From an uncultured Collinsella sp. (GTDB lineage Bacteria; Actinomycetota; Coriobacteriia; Coriobacteriales; Coriobacteriaceae), in NCBI GenBank assembly GCA_900541885.1, contig UQKW01000014.1:1-54842 (forward strand): a stretch of DNA of 54,842 nucleotides, in the 5' to 3' direction. The notes under the pieces are model-generated. The model was not told the origin of the DNA. It worked only from the letters and a program-made list of their open reading frames with translations, and searched no databases. The position numbers were made by a program, and so were the translations under genes. This document shows positions 1 to 9,110 of the stretch, piece after piece. Position 1 is the stretch's first letter. Each line of letters starts with the position of its first letter.

Positions 1-2
1 AC

Positions 3-29
3 CTTCATTACTCCAACGACGAATTCTAG
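3..29 (+). CDS. Possible C-terminal tail of a gene cut by the left window edge
   Basis: Reading the plus strand from base 3 gives LHYSNDEF followed by TAG at 27-29, directly before a strong terminator-like hairpin. That position, a stop codon just ahead of a terminator, is what the end of a plus-strand gene would look like. The eight residues are too few to name the product, and the call rests only on position. Confidence 0.3.
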   Translation, partial: LHYSNDEF

Positions 30-55
30 GCGGTGTCCCCTCCCTTTCAAGAAAG

Positions 56-85
56 GGCGGAGGCGGGGCATGCCCCGCCTCTTAC
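56..85 (+). terminator. Intrinsic terminator at the left edge
   Basis: Bases 61-80 form the perfect palindrome AGGCGGGGCATGCCCCGCCT, extended by one pair to 60-81, and are followed by a short CTTAC tail. It lies about 30 bp after the presumed stop codon at 27-29. The T-tract is poor, so the direction is not certain. Confidence 0.5.
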
Positions 86-308
86 ACCACATCTCTGCGC
101 GCTACCATTTCGTCTTGCTATCTAGCCTTATTAGTCCAAAATTGCTGCTACCAAATCGGTAACAGTACTCATATTTGATGTTTTTTGACCAGCAGGTCTC
201 CCCCGCCTTAGCAAATCTAAGACAAAACGGGGTCCAGACCGCTGAATCGTGCCGCATATGGCACGTCCGCAGTCCGGAACCCGGTCCAAATTGAGTTATT
301 GCGCTGTG
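86..308. other. Intergenic stretch between the left-edge terminator and argD
   Basis: I see no convincing gene here. A perfect 16-bp palindrome, GTGCCGCATATGGCAC, lies at 249-264 inside a longer imperfect hairpin (about 230-290) and could terminate the argCJBD transcript, which ends at 309. A 13-codon minus-strand frame at 131-172 has no ribosome binding site, so I do not call it. Confidence 0.4.
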
Positions 309-1592
309 TTAGGCCAAAACGTCCGACAAAATCTCGATCAGGCTGTCCACGTCGGCTTCCTCGCAGACAAGCGGCGGCAGGAAACGCAGCGTGTGGGCAC
401 CAGTAGCGTTAATCACGGCGCCGGCGGCCAGCGCGCGGGCAACAATATCATGCGCATCGCCCGCAGCGTCATCCAGATCGCAGCCGAGCATTAAGCCGCG
501 ACCGCGTACCTCGGTAACGTGCGGAAGCTTGGCCAGCGCCTGCTCCATATAAGCACCCACCTTGGCGGCATGCTCAGCGTAGTCGCCGCGCACGAGCGCA
601 GAGAGCGTCGCGGCGCACGCCGCGACAGCCAAGCAGCTACCGCCAAAGGTCGAGCCGTGGTCGCCCGGCTTAAACACGTCGGCGATCTCCTTCTTTGCCA
701 CCACGGCACCCATGGGCACGCCATCGGCAATCCCCTTGGCAAGGCTCATAATGTCGGGCTCCACGCCATAGGTCTGGAATGCAAACGGCTTGCCGGAGCG
801 GAAGATGCCACACTGGACCTCGTCGGCGATAAGAACGGCACCCACCTCGTGTGCCAAGTCGCGCGCTGCCGCCATAAACTCCTCGGTCATGGGGTGCACA
901 CCGCTCTCGCCCTGAATCGGCTCGAGCATGACGGCGCAAATCTCGCTTCCCAGCTGCTTAAAGATTGCACGCAGCTCATCGACATCGTTGGGTGTGCAGG
1001 CCACAAAGCCGCCCGGCAGCGGGCGGAAGCTATCCTGCAGCCAATCCTGCATGGTGGCGGCAATGGTCTCGAGCGTACGGCCGTGGAAGCCGCCGCGCAT
1101 GCATACGATGGTGTTGCCGCCGTTACCAGCACGCTTGGCGTACAGACGCGCGAGCTTCATCGAGCCCTCGTTGGCTTCAGCACCAGAATTGGCAAAGAAC
1201 GTCTCCCACACCTGCTCGCCCGCCGTCGGAGCGCCGAGCGCAGCGGCCGTGGTCTCATCGCCGGCGGCAATGGCATCGGCCAGAACGCACGCACCATCTA
1301 CGTCGTCGTTGGCAAGCTTGGACAGCAGCGCCGCGACCTGTCCACGCTGCTCGATGTAGAAGTAGTTAGACACGTGCAGAAGCTTTTTGGTCTGAGCCTC
1401 GAGCGCCGAAAGCACTGCAGGATTACCGTGGCCTAGGCTACACACGCCAATACCAGCGAGAAAGTCGAGATACTCACGACCATCGTCACCGATGAGCTTC
1501 ATGCCGTGGCCTTCGACAAACTCTACCGGCGAGCGACCAAAAGTATGCATAACGTAATGGGATTCGAGCGATTGTTGAGTTGCAAGTGACAT
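309..1592 (-). CDS. argD: Acetylornithine aminotransferase
   Basis: Pyridoxal-phosphate aminotransferase of class III that converts N-acetylglutamate semialdehyde and glutamate to N-acetylornithine in cytosolic arginine synthesis. The 427-residue product shows the expected landmarks: FFANSGAEANE near 132, the aspartate of IADEVQCG near 257, and LAKGIADG with the cofactor lysine at about residue 286. An alanine-rich stretch of roughly 30 residues around 95-127 lengthens the protein relative to typical ArgD (about 390-400). The start follows an AAAGG element. It is the last gene of argC-argJ-argB-argD, 69 bp after argB, and the family name is made firm by this context, because ArgD, AstC and GabT are hard to separate by sequence alone. 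Confidence 0.95.
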   Translation of the reverse strand: MSLATQQSLESHYVMHTFGRSPVEFVEGHGMKLIGDDGREYLDFLAGIGVCSLGHGNPAVLSALEAQTKKLLHVSNYFYIEQRGQVAALLSKLANDDVDGACVLADAIAAGDETTAAALGAPTAGEQVWETFFANSGAEANEGSMKLARLYAKRAGNGGNTIVCMRGGFHGRTLETIAATMQDWLQDSFRPLPGGFVACTPNDVDELRAIFKQLGSEICAVMLEPIQGESGVHPMTEEFMAAARDLAHEVGAVLIADEVQCGIFRSGKPFAFQTYGVEPDIMSLAKGIADGVPMGAVVAKKEIADVFKPGDHGSTFGGSCLAVAACAATLSALVRGDYAEHAAKVGAYMEQALAKLPHVTEVRGRGLMLGCDLDDAAGDAHDIVARALAAGAVINATGAHTLRFLPPLVCEEADVDSLIEILSDVLA

Positions 1593-1661
1593 GGGATGCC
1601 TTTCGTTAGGCGCCGTACGGCGCAGGGCTATGGGTGCAGGGACGCGACGACCGCGGGTCAG

Positions 1662-2642
1662 CTAGACCGTCTGGAGCTTCTCGACCTCGTCGAGGTTCTC
1701 GGTCAGGCGCGCCGCAAACGTCGAAAGCGGGTGCGGATGCGTATCGAATTCGTAGGCTGTCTCGGTGGAATGGATCACGGTACCGACGCCAGCATCGGTC
1801 AGCAGCTCCAGCAGCAGCGAGTGCGGCGTCGTGCCGTTGATGATGTGGGCTCGGAACACGCCAGCGGTAAGCGCATCGACGGCCGCACGCAGTTTAGGAA
1901 TCATGCCCTTATCGACCTCTCCGCCATAGAGCATCTCGTTAACCTCATCGAGCGTCAGGTTGGAGATGAGCGAATCCTTGTCGCTAAAGTCCTTGTACAG
2001 GCCGTCGACGTCGGTCAAGAAGATCGCCTTGTGCGCGTGGAGCGCCGCCGCAACGGCGCCGGCGGCGGTATCGGCGTTGATGTTGAAGAAGCCGCCGTCC
2101 TCCCCCGCCGCGACCGTGGCAATAACGGGAATGTACTCGCTATCGAGCAAACGCTCGATATAGTCGGTGTTGACGTGCGTGACCTTGCCTACGCGGCCGA
2201 GCTCTGGGTCGAGTGGCTCGGCGATAAGGGTACCGGCGTCGCTGCCGGACACGCCCACGGCCAGGTTGCCGTGGTGGTTGAGCGCCGCGACCAGCTCCTG
2301 ATTGACCTTGCCGCCCAGTACCTCGCGCACGATGTCCATGGTGGCAGGCGTAGTCACGCGCTGGCCGTTCTTAAACTCGACGGGGATGTCGTAGTGGCTG
2401 AGCGCCTCGTTGATGGCCTTGCCGCCACCGTGCACGATAACAGGGCGCATGCCGATAATCTTGAGCAGAACGATGTCGCTCATCACGTCACGACGCAGCT
2501 GCTCGTCGACCATGGCGGCACCGCCGTACTTGATAACGACCGTCTTACCGGTCAGGTTCTTAATCCACGGCAGCGCCTCGAACAGCAGCTGCGCGGTAAC
2601 TTCGTTGGATTCGCTCGAGCGACAATCGCGTGCGAATTTCAT
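1662..2642 (-). CDS. argB: Acetylglutamate kinase
   Basis: Amino-acid kinase family enzyme that phosphorylates N-acetylglutamate, the second step of arginine synthesis and usually the feedback-controlled one. The protein of about 326 residues begins MKFARDCRSS and carries VVIKYGGAAM near residue 35 and a glycine-rich HGGGKAI motif. A longer frame reaches 2702, but the start at 2642 has a GAGG element 6-7 bases upstream, and the extra residues look non-coding. It has a longer N-terminal helix than the shortest ArgB proteins, a feature that in arginine-sensitive hexameric enzymes forms the regulatory helix; arginine inhibition here is inference. It sits between argJ and argD on the same strand. 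Confidence 0.95.
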   Translation of the reverse strand: MKFARDCRSSESNEVTAQLLFEALPWIKNLTGKTVVIKYGGAAMVDEQLRRDVMSDIVLLKIIGMRPVIVHGGGKAINEALSHYDIPVEFKNGQRVTTPATMDIVREVLGGKVNQELVAALNHHGNLAVGVSGSDAGTLIAEPLDPELGRVGKVTHVNTDYIERLLDSEYIPVIATVAAGEDGGFFNINADTAAGAVAAALHAHKAIFLTDVDGLYKDFSDKDSLISNLTLDEVNEMLYGGEVDKGMIPKLRAAVDALTAGVFRAHIINGTTPHSLLLELLTDAGVGTVIHSTETAYEFDTHPHPLSTFAARLTENLDEVEKLQTV

Positions 2643-2723
2643 AATCTGCCTCGTCTTTCGTATCGTTATCGCGCCGCGCTCCGCTGTCCGCAATCGCGGC
2701 AAGATGCGCAGCGTGCCTGGAAT

Positions 2724-3992
2724 CTAGGAACGGTAGTCGCCGTTGATGGAGATGTACTCATGCGTGAGGTCGCAGGTCCACACGGTCGTTGCCGCGTCGC
2801 CTGCGCCCAGGTCGGCCGAGATCACGATCTCGGGCGCCTCGAAACGTCGTAGAGCCTCGTCCTCGTCAAAGGAAACAGTCAGACCGTCGCGACAGACAGG
2901 CATGCCCATCATGTCGATGGAAACGTCTTCCTGATTAAACTTCACGCCGCACTTGCCGAGTGCCATGGCAACGCGGCCCCAGTTGCAGTCATGGCCGGCG
3001 ATGCAGGTCTTAACGAGCGGCGAGTTGGCAACGGCGCGGGCGGCGATATCGGCCTCCTCGTCGTTCACGGCGCCGGTAACGTTGACCGTAACAAGCTTGG
3101 ATGCGCCCTCACCATCGGCGGCGATATTGCGCGCCAGGCTCTCGCACACCTCGTGCACGGCAAATGTCAACTCGTCGAAGGCATCGGAGCCCTCGACGAT
3201 AGGCTCGGCATCTGCGGCAGCGGCACCGGAGGCAAGCATGATGCAGGTGTCGTTGGTCGAGGTGTCGGAATCGACCGTTACCTTGTTAAAGGTCTGCTTG
3301 ACGGTCGAGAGCAGCAGGGCATGAAGTGCCGCAGGCTCGACGGGGGCATCGGTGGTGATAACTGCGATCATGGTGGCCATGTTGGGCATGATCATGCCCG
3401 AGCCCTTGCACATTCCGCCTACCGTATAGACATTGCCCGCATGACCCGCAGCCTCACTGACGTAGGACACGGCGTACTCCTTGGAGTGCGTGTCGGTCGT
3501 CATGATGGCGCGAGCGGCATCGGCGCCACCGTGGACGGAGAGCGCCTCGTAGGCAGCAGGGATGGCCGTCTCAAATGTGTCGATGGGCAGAATCTGGCCA
3601 ATCACGCCTGTGGATGCAACTAGGATCTGCTGGGATTCACAGCCGATGACCTGCGACGCGATGTTGCAGGTCTCGCGCGCGCATGCAAGGCCGGTCTCAC
3701 CCGTGGCGGCGTTGGCATTGCCAGAGTTGATCGAAACACCGGCGATGATACCGTAGCCCTTGTCGGCACCGCCCAGGTTGGCACGGCTCACCTGCACGGG
3801 CGCCGCGCAAAAGCGATTGGTGGTAAACACGCCGGCACCGGGACAGGGTTTATCGGGCACGACGAGCGCGTAATCCAGACGCTCGGGGTTCTTGCGGAAC
3901 CCAGCGTGGATGCCTGCAGCCTTAAAACCAGCCGCAGCCGTAACGCCACCCTCGACGGCGCGAATCTTGATATCAAACAGCTCGGTATTCAT
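2724..3992 (-). CDS. argJ: Bifunctional glutamate N-acetyltransferase / ornithine acetyltransferase
   Basis: ArgJ recycles the acetyl group from N-acetylornithine to glutamate; many family members can also use acetyl-CoA. The 422-residue protein is synthesised as one chain that normally self-cleaves before a threonine: here KGSGMIMPNMATM places that threonine at about residue 207, splitting it into alpha and beta chains. The conserved C-terminal EYISINGDYRS is complete. No separate argA or argE is visible nearby, which agrees with the acetyl-recycling version of the pathway. It lies between argC (134 bp upstream) and argB (81 bp downstream). Whether it is mono- or bifunctional cannot be decided from sequence. 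Confidence 0.95.
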   Translation of the reverse strand: MNTELFDIKIRAVEGGVTAAAGFKAAGIHAGFRKNPERLDYALVVPDKPCPGAGVFTTNRFCAAPVQVSRANLGGADKGYGIIAGVSINSGNANAATGETGLACARETCNIASQVIGCESQQILVASTGVIGQILPIDTFETAIPAAYEALSVHGGADAARAIMTTDTHSKEYAVSYVSEAAGHAGNVYTVGGMCKGSGMIMPNMATMIAVITTDAPVEPAALHALLLSTVKQTFNKVTVDSDTSTNDTCIMLASGAAAADAEPIVEGSDAFDELTFAVHEVCESLARNIAADGEGASKLVTVNVTGAVNDEEADIAARAVANSPLVKTCIAGHDCNWGRVAMALGKCGVKFNQEDVSIDMMGMPVCRDGLTVSFDEDEALRRFEAPEIVISADLGAGDAATTVWTCDLTHEYISINGDYRS

Positions 3993-4126
3993 CGTCTTTA
4001 TGACTCCTTATGTCAAACAAAAAACGGACATCGGTTGGTGCGCCATGCCAGTCGTAATCATGAGACCGGCTTAAGAGTGGCGCCCCACTCGATGCCCGAC
4101 TACCAAATCGTTAACAATCGAATGTG

Positions 4127-5197
4127 CTACACCGGGCACGCCACTGTGGGCAAGCCTCGTCGCTCGTCAAAGCCAAAGACGATATTGGCGCACTGGACCG
4201 CTTGGCCCGCAGCGCCCTTGCACAGATTGTCGATGGCGCCCGTCGCCACCAGCACGCCCGCGCGTTTGTTGAGCGCGAGGCCAATCTGGGCGGCGTTGGT
4301 GCCGACGACCGAAGCCGTCTTGGGCTGTTGGCCGGCATCGAGTACGCGCACGAAGGTGCGACCGGCGTAGAACTGCTTGTAATGGTCGACAACGTCCTCA
4401 AGAACCAGGGAGTCGATAGCCTGCGGCGTGAGCGGCAGCGTCACCGTGGAGAGCAGTCCGCGCTTGAGCGGTGCCAGGTGCGGGGTAAAGACGACGCGAT
4501 CGGTCAGGCCAAGGATTTGCTCGATTTCGGGCGTGTGGCGATGCTTGCCCACGCCGTAGGCCTCCAAGTTCTCGTCGGCGCTGCAAAAATGCGTACGGGC
4601 GTTGCAGGACTTACCGGCACCCGTCACGCCGCTGATGGCGTCAACGATCACGGGGCCACTCTGGGCAACCCAGCCGGCGCGTACGGCGGGCGCGGCGGCA
4701 AGGCTCGTTGCGGTGGGATAGCAACCGGCGCAGGCGACCAGCACGGGTTTGCCGTCGGCATGATCGGATGCAGCGGTCTCCAAATCCTGGGAGAACAGCT
4801 CGGGCAGACCGAAGGCGCGGGTCTTGAGCAACTCGGGGCTCGTGTGCTCGGCGGCATACCAGGCCTCAAAGGTGGCCGGATCGCTCAGGCGATAGTCGGC
4901 CGAGAGGTCAATGCAGGAGACTCCCGCGGCAAGCAGGGCGGGCACCTGTGCCATGGCAGCCGTGTGCGGCACGGCAAGAAAAACCGCATCGCAGCTCTTA
5001 AGCTCGGGGGCGTCATGCGTGGTGAAAACCAGATCGCTCACGCCAGCAAAGCTCGGATACACCGCGGACAGCGGCTGGCCGGCATCGGCGTTGGACGTAA
5101 TGGCAACAAGTTCAAACTCGGGATGGCCGAGCACGAGGCGAATGAGCTCGGCTCCGGCATATCCAGCCGCGCCGACGATTCCAACCTTCAATGACAT
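4127..5197 (-). CDS. argC: N-acetyl-gamma-glutamyl-phosphate reductase
   Basis: NADPH-dependent reductase of the third step in arginine synthesis. The 356-residue protein starts MSLKVGIVGAAGYAGAEL, a Rossmann nucleotide-binding loop at residues 9-18, and has the catalytic cysteine in the GCYPT motif at about residue 159. Length and motifs are normal for the family. An AAGGAG element sits just ahead of the start. It is the first gene of the operon, and the presumed promoter and two ARG-box-like sites lie 85-125 bp upstream. Confidence 0.96.
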   Translation of the reverse strand: MSLKVGIVGAAGYAGAELIRLVLGHPEFELVAITSNADAGQPLSAVYPSFAGVSDLVFTTHDAPELKSCDAVFLAVPHTAAMAQVPALLAAGVSCIDLSADYRLSDPATFEAWYAAEHTSPELLKTRAFGLPELFSQDLETAASDHADGKPVLVACAGCYPTATSLAAAPAVRAGWVAQSGPVIVDAISGVTGAGKSCNARTHFCSADENLEAYGVGKHRHTPEIEQILGLTDRVVFTPHLAPLKRGLLSTVTLPLTPQAIDSLVLEDVVDHYKQFYAGRTFVRVLDAGQQPKTASVVGTNAAQIGLALNKRAGVLVATGAIDNLCKGAAGQAVQCANIVFGFDERRGLPTVACPV

Positions 5198-5283
5198 ATC
5201 AGACTCCTTGTCTGCGATTTATGCACCGATGCGCATTTCGCAGTGGTCGTTATGAAGTGGGTTGAAACTTTAGCACCAAAAGA

Positions 5284-5318
5284 TGCATATATACGCAAAT
5301 CTTTTACATATTCATGCA
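5284..5318 (-). promoter_or_regulatory. Two candidate ARG boxes upstream of argC
   Basis: On the minus strand two 14-bp dyads match the ArgR half-site pattern TGNAT-N4-ATNCA: TGCATGAATATGTA (5318-5305) and TGCGTATATATGCA (5297-5284). Their starts are 21 bp apart, which is the spacing of paired ARG boxes in well-studied ArgR-controlled promoters. The region is AT-rich in an otherwise GC-rich window, so it probably also contains the promoter. No argR gene is present in this window. Confidence 0.6.
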
Positions 5319-5365
5319 TTGAAACAGTCCCGACACATTCACTCGAAGGAATTGACAAATGAATA

Positions 5366-5418
5366 CGGGCCCCACATTGCCCAATGCACCTTACGGTGAC
5401 GTTGCAATGTGGGGCCCG
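5366..5418 (-). terminator. Strong hairpin between the split-barrel gene and the arg promoter
   Basis: A perfect 15-bp stem (5366-5380 with 5404-5418; CGGGCCCCACATTGC and its complement) encloses a 23-nt loop that itself contains a small CACC/GGTG hairpin. It follows the end of the gene at 5464 and precedes the argC promoter. The downstream T-tract is weak (TTCATTTGTC). Confidence 0.65.
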
Positions 5419-5463
5419 CTACATGCGAGAATTTGAATTGTCGAAGCTTGCTGAGAGACTCGT

Positions 5464-5874
5464 TTAGAGCTCGACTGGCACCCATTCGTCATGGTTGCAG
5501 ATAAAGGCCTCGGGTTCCTCCACGCTAAAGAAGACGAGCGTGGGATCGTCTGCGCCCTCGTAGTGCTCGCCTAGGCGCTCCAGGTGCTTCCAGCCTGCCT
5601 CGCGCATATCGGGAGCGGCTTGGTCATCCAGACCCGCACGCCCGCGCAAGATGAGCCAGCCATGGCCCGGCCACCAACTCGTGGCCTCAAAGCGTTGATT
5701 TTGCAGCAGCTCTTGCCACACGTCTTTGGTGCGCGCCGTTACAAACCACAGCTTGCCGTCCTGGATCTGCGCAAACGAAAACGGACGCACATGCGGCTGT
5801 CCGTCAACGCTCGTCGCCAAATACCATGCCGGCACCGACGTCAGATACTCCAACACCGTATTCAATCCGTCCAT
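5464..5874 (-). CDS. Pyridoxamine 5'-phosphate oxidase-like FMN-binding split-barrel protein
   Basis: A small cytosolic flavin-binding protein of about 136 residues. The stretch VPAWYLATSVDGQPHVRP followed by GKLWFVTARTKDVWQEL is the typical PNPOx-like split barrel, in which the HVRP segment and the following strand hold FMN. The start at 5874 (MDGLN) has GGAGG four bases upstream; a longer frame begins at 5889. It is 54 bp downstream of a related gene at 5929-6375 and closes a run of minus-strand genes that starts with the FMN riboswitch at 9.9 kb. The substrate is unknown; members of this group often reduce or sequester small aromatic compounds or bind flavin only. Confidence 0.8.
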   Translation of the reverse strand: MDGLNTVLEYLTSVPAWYLATSVDGQPHVRPFSFAQIQDGKLWFVTARTKDVWQELLQNQRFEATSWWPGHGWLILRGRAGLDDQAAPDMREAGWKHLERLGEHYEGADDPTLVFFSVEEPEAFICNHDEWVPVEL

Positions 5875-5928
5875 GTGTCCTCCTGGCACTAGTCTTTTTG
5901 GGTCGGAGCTGTTTTAGCTACCCTAGGG

Positions 5929-6375
5929 CTAAAGCTCCAGGCGCTCCTCGCTGCCGTCGATATCACAGAAACGGGCGGCGATATTTCGCACCGAGAAAAA
6001 CGCAAGGCGACCGTCGTTGGCACTATCGTGTTGCTCGCCGATGCCCACCATGTGCTTAAAGCCGGCTTGGCGCACCCGGTCGCTCACGACCGCGTCGTCC
6101 TCGAGCGCGGCCTCGCCAGTTAACACGATCCAGCACTCCCCCGGCTTCCAGCCCGAGAGCTCAAACTTGGGATTCGCGCTCAACTCCGCCCACACGTCCT
6201 TATCGCGCGAGGTGCAAAACCACAGCTTGCCATCATCGACCATGGCAAACGAGAACGGCCTCACGCGCGGCTGACGTCCGTCCGTCACGTCGATCGTGCC
6301 GAGATACCACGCCGGAATACGCCTAAGATACGAACAGGCGCGCTCGAGCTGCGCCGTGCGGTCGTTGTCGGTCAT
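5929..6375 (-). CDS. Second PNPOx-like FMN-binding split-barrel protein, paralogue of the neighbour
   Basis: A 148-residue protein with the same layout as its neighbour: IPAWYLGTIDV, then QPRVRPFSFAMVDDGKLWF, then KDVWAEL and a GEC-W-IVLTGEA strand. The two proteins share most of these landmark residues, which suggests a local duplication. The start has GGGG a few bases upstream. It begins 30 bp after the stop codon of ecfT on the same strand, so it is probably co-transcribed with the riboflavin transporter. No substrate can be named. Confidence 0.8.
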   Translation of the reverse strand: MTDNDRTAQLERACSYLRRIPAWYLGTIDVTDGRQPRVRPFSFAMVDDGKLWFCTSRDKDVWAELSANPKFELSGWKPGECWIVLTGEAALEDDAVVSDRVRQAGFKHMVGIGEQHDSANDGRLAFFSVRNIAARFCDIDGSEERLEL

Positions 6376-6405
6376 AGGGACCCCTTTCCTGCGCTCGAAT
6401 CGCGC

Positions 6406-7206
6406 CTAAACAAGTTGAAGATTGATGACGATGACGCAGATGAGCAGCAACGCCGTCACCACCGCCGCCAACGCGTCGCCGCGGCCAAATGCAAGCGCAT
6501 GCAGACGTGTGCGGCCCTGCTCGCCATGATAGCAACGGGCATCCATGGCGGCAGACAGCGTTTCGGCATGACGGAACACGCCCGTGAACAGCGGAATCGC
6601 CACACTGCCGAGCATACGCACGCCGCCGAGCGGGCCTCCCGTCACGCGCGCACCGCGGCTCGCCTGCGCATCGGCCGTCTGCTTCATCTCGGTGGCAAAC
6701 TGCGGCATAAAGCGCAGCGCGATACCCATGATCATGCCGAGCTCGTGCGCAGGAAGTCCCACACGCGCAAACGGCGCGAGCAGGCGCTCAAAGCCCGCGG
6801 TGAGGTCGAGCGTCGGTGTGGTGAGCGTGATAGCGCTCATACCGGCCATCATCAAGGTCAGGCGGCACGCCATAAAGGCGGCGGAATGTAGCGAGCCCTC
6901 GCTTATCTGCAAAAAGCCGAGCTGCCACAGAATGCGCCCGCTCTGGTCGGAAAACAGGTTGAGCACCGCGACCACCACGACGATCGCCAGCAGCGGCGCC
7001 ATCGATGACAGGACACGGCGAAGCGGCACCCGGGACACGGTATAGATCAGGACAACGAAGATTGCGACCGGGACCAGTCCGCGGAAGCTACTGACCGTGA
7101 GCGTCGTGATCAGAAACACAAAGCCCAAGAGCAACTTGGTTCGCGGGTCCAGGCGGTGGATTGTACTATCGCCGGGATAGTAGCTGCCAAACGAAAACGC
7201 CTCCAT
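6406..7206 (-). CDS. ecfT: ECF transporter transmembrane component EcfT
   Basis: Membrane scaffold of an energy-coupling-factor transporter, linking the vitamin-binding S component to the two ATPase domains. The 266-residue protein has about five hydrophobic segments and the two short coupling-helix motifs of the family, visible as ASRGARV near residue 185 and AMDARCYHG near residue 228 (the second is usually A-R-G). It overlaps the stop of the ATPase gene by one base (TAATG), so translation is probably coupled. Together with ecfA and the S component it forms a single-vitamin (group I) operon. Confidence 0.93.
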   Translation of the reverse strand: MEAFSFGSYYPGDSTIHRLDPRTKLLLGFVFLITTLTVSSFRGLVPVAIFVVLIYTVSRVPLRRVLSSMAPLLAIVVVVAVLNLFSDQSGRILWQLGFLQISEGSLHSAAFMACRLTLMMAGMSAITLTTPTLDLTAGFERLLAPFARVGLPAHELGMIMGIALRFMPQFATEMKQTADAQASRGARVTGGPLGGVRMLGSVAIPLFTGVFRHAETLSAAMDARCYHGEQGRTRLHALAFGRGDALAAVVTALLLICVIVINLQLV

Positions 7207-9110
7207 TAGCAGCCCTCCTCTCGCGCGACCGTCTTGGATTCGGCCTCGTCCGAAACGTTAGAAGAACCGTCTGAGCAACCGATCAGCAAATCTGCCAACT
7301 CGTCGGCCAACGACTCAACCGTATAGAGGCCGTCCAAGCGTAGCGGCACGTCTGCCCTCGCAAGCGCCAGCGCCATGCGCTGGGCAGCGGGAACACCCAA
7401 GCCGATCGACTTGAGCTCATCGGCATACGCAAAAACCTGAGCGGGCGTACCCTCGGCAAACACCGTGCCCTCGTTCATCACGACAATACGGTCGCAGCAA
7501 TTGGCAAGGTCATCCATACTGTGTGAGACCATGACGACGGTCAGGCCATCGCGGTGAAGTCGATCGATGAGCCCCAGGAAATCACTGCGCGCCGCCGGAT
7601 CGAGTCCCGCCATGGGCTCATCGAGCACCAGGACTTCGGGCTCCATGGCGAGCACGCCGGCGAATGCCACGCGCCGTTGCTGCCCGCCCGAAAGTTCAAA
7701 GGGGCTCTTGTCGCCCACCGTGGCCAGGTCGAGGCCTACGCGCGCGAGCGATGACGCAACGCGGCGGGCAACCTCGGTCTGTGACAAGCCAAGGTTATGC
7801 GGACCAAATGCCACGTCCTGTGCCACGGTCTCGGCAAACAGCTGACGCTCTGGATACTGAAACACCACGCCGACCTTTGCCTTAACCGCGGCGGCATCTT
7901 TCTTGTTTACCAGGTCGAGCCCCAGCGCATAAACAGAACCCTCCTGGGGACGAATCAGGCCGTTGAGATGCTGAACCAGCGTCGATTTACCCGAACCGGT
8001 ATGGCCCGCAAGGCCCAGGAACTCGCCACGACACACCGTTAGCGACACATCACGCAACGCCCAAGGGCTGCTAGGGTCGTTGCCCCAGAGGGTCTGCTTG
8101 TTCGATGCGCCCTCGGCGGCTGAACGCTTGTGCCAACGGCGACGCTCGCGGGCGCTCAGCGAATAGCTATACGAAAGGTGCGAAATCTCGATGACGGGCT
8201 CTGACGCGTCTGCGCCATCGATTGCAGAGGAGACGTTGTCGGGAATACGAGAATCGGATGCGAAAGGCCGCCCGGCGATGCCTGTCCTACTCCGCTCGAC
8301 ATAAGCCTGCGCTATATCGGCGACCATATCCGCCTCGCGCACCCGTGCGCAAATGGGCACGCCCTTCGCGCGAAGCGCCCTGCCAAGACAGCACGATGCC
8401 GGCATATCCAGGTTCAGACGCGCGAGTTCGTCCGCCCGCGTCAGGATCTCCTCGGGCGTACCGAGCATGGCAACGCGGCCCGCTTGGAAGACAGCAACGC
8501 GATCGGCCTCAGCAGCCTCTTCCATAAAGTGCGTAATCATCACGATGGTCATGCCGCGTTCGTGCAGCGCGTGACAGGCCTTCATAAGGCCCTTGCGCCC
8601 GCGCGGATCGAGCATCGAGGACGCCTCGTCCAAAATGAGCACGCGCGGCTCCATGGCGAGCGCGCCGGCAAGCGCCACGCGCTGCTTTTGTCCGCCCGAG
8701 AGAGCGTGGGTCTCGTGGCGCTCAAAGCCCACCAGACCCACGGCCTTCAGCGCCTCGCGCACGCGCTGCGCGATCTGGGCCGATTCGACCCCTAAGTTCT
8801 CGGGACCAAACGCAACATCGTCCTCGACAAGCGTCGCCACAAGCTGGTCGTCGGGATTCTGGAACACCATGCCCGCAGTCGAGCGGATGTCGTAGACCAG
8901 CTCGGGATCGGACGCGTCCATGCCGTTGACGCACACCGTTCCCGCATCGGGCTGCAGCAGCGCGTTCAAATGCTTGGCAAACGTCGACTTGCCCGACCCG
9001 TTTCCGCCGAGGATGCAGAAAAACTCGCCATCCTCGATGTTCAGATCGATGCCATCGAGCGCCGGTGCAGCACCGTCATAGCTAAAGGAAACGCCCCGAC
9101 ACTCAATCAT
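7206..9110 (-). CDS. Fused double ECF ATPase (EcfA-EcfA')
   Basis: A 634-residue protein that joins two ABC ATPase domains that are normally separate. Domain 1 has Walker A GGNGSGKST at 35-43, signature LSGGQKQR near 137 and Walker B VLILDEASSMLD near 157. A linker with a charged, poorly conserved segment (about 265-345) follows. Domain 2 has GHTGSGKST, LSGGQQRR and VLVLDEPMAGLD. Both sites look intact. It powers vitamin uptake with EcfT and the S component at 9107-9697, whose stop codon overlaps its start by 4 bp. Such fusions are known in ECF transporters; activity is inferred from the motifs. Confidence 0.93.
   Translation of the reverse strand: MIECRGVSFSYDGAAPALDGIDLNIEDGEFFCILGGNGSGKSTFAKHLNALLQPDAGTVCVNGMDASDPELVYDIRSTAGMVFQNPDDQLVATLVEDDVAFGPENLGVESAQIAQRVREALKAVGLVGFERHETHALSGGQKQRVALAGALAMEPRVLILDEASSMLDPRGRKGLMKACHALHERGMTIVMITHFMEEAAEADRVAVFQAGRVAMLGTPEEILTRADELARLNLDMPASCCLGRALRAKGVPICARVREADMVADIAQAYVERSRTGIAGRPFASDSRIPDNVSSAIDGADASEPVIEISHLSYSYSLSARERRRWHKRSAAEGASNKQTLWGNDPSSPWALRDVSLTVCRGEFLGLAGHTGSGKSTLVQHLNGLIRPQEGSVYALGLDLVNKKDAAAVKAKVGVVFQYPERQLFAETVAQDVAFGPHNLGLSQTEVARRVASSLARVGLDLATVGDKSPFELSGGQQRRVAFAGVLAMEPEVLVLDEPMAGLDPAARSDFLGLIDRLHRDGLTVVMVSHSMDDLANCCDRIVVMNEGTVFAEGTPAQVFAYADELKSIGLGVPAAQRMALALARADVPLRLDGLYTVESLADELADLLIGCSDGSSNVSDEAESKTVAREEGC

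Noticed and set aside
131..172. 13-codon minus-strand frame (MSTVTDLVAAILD)
   Set aside because: No ribosome site, too short, and no other support.
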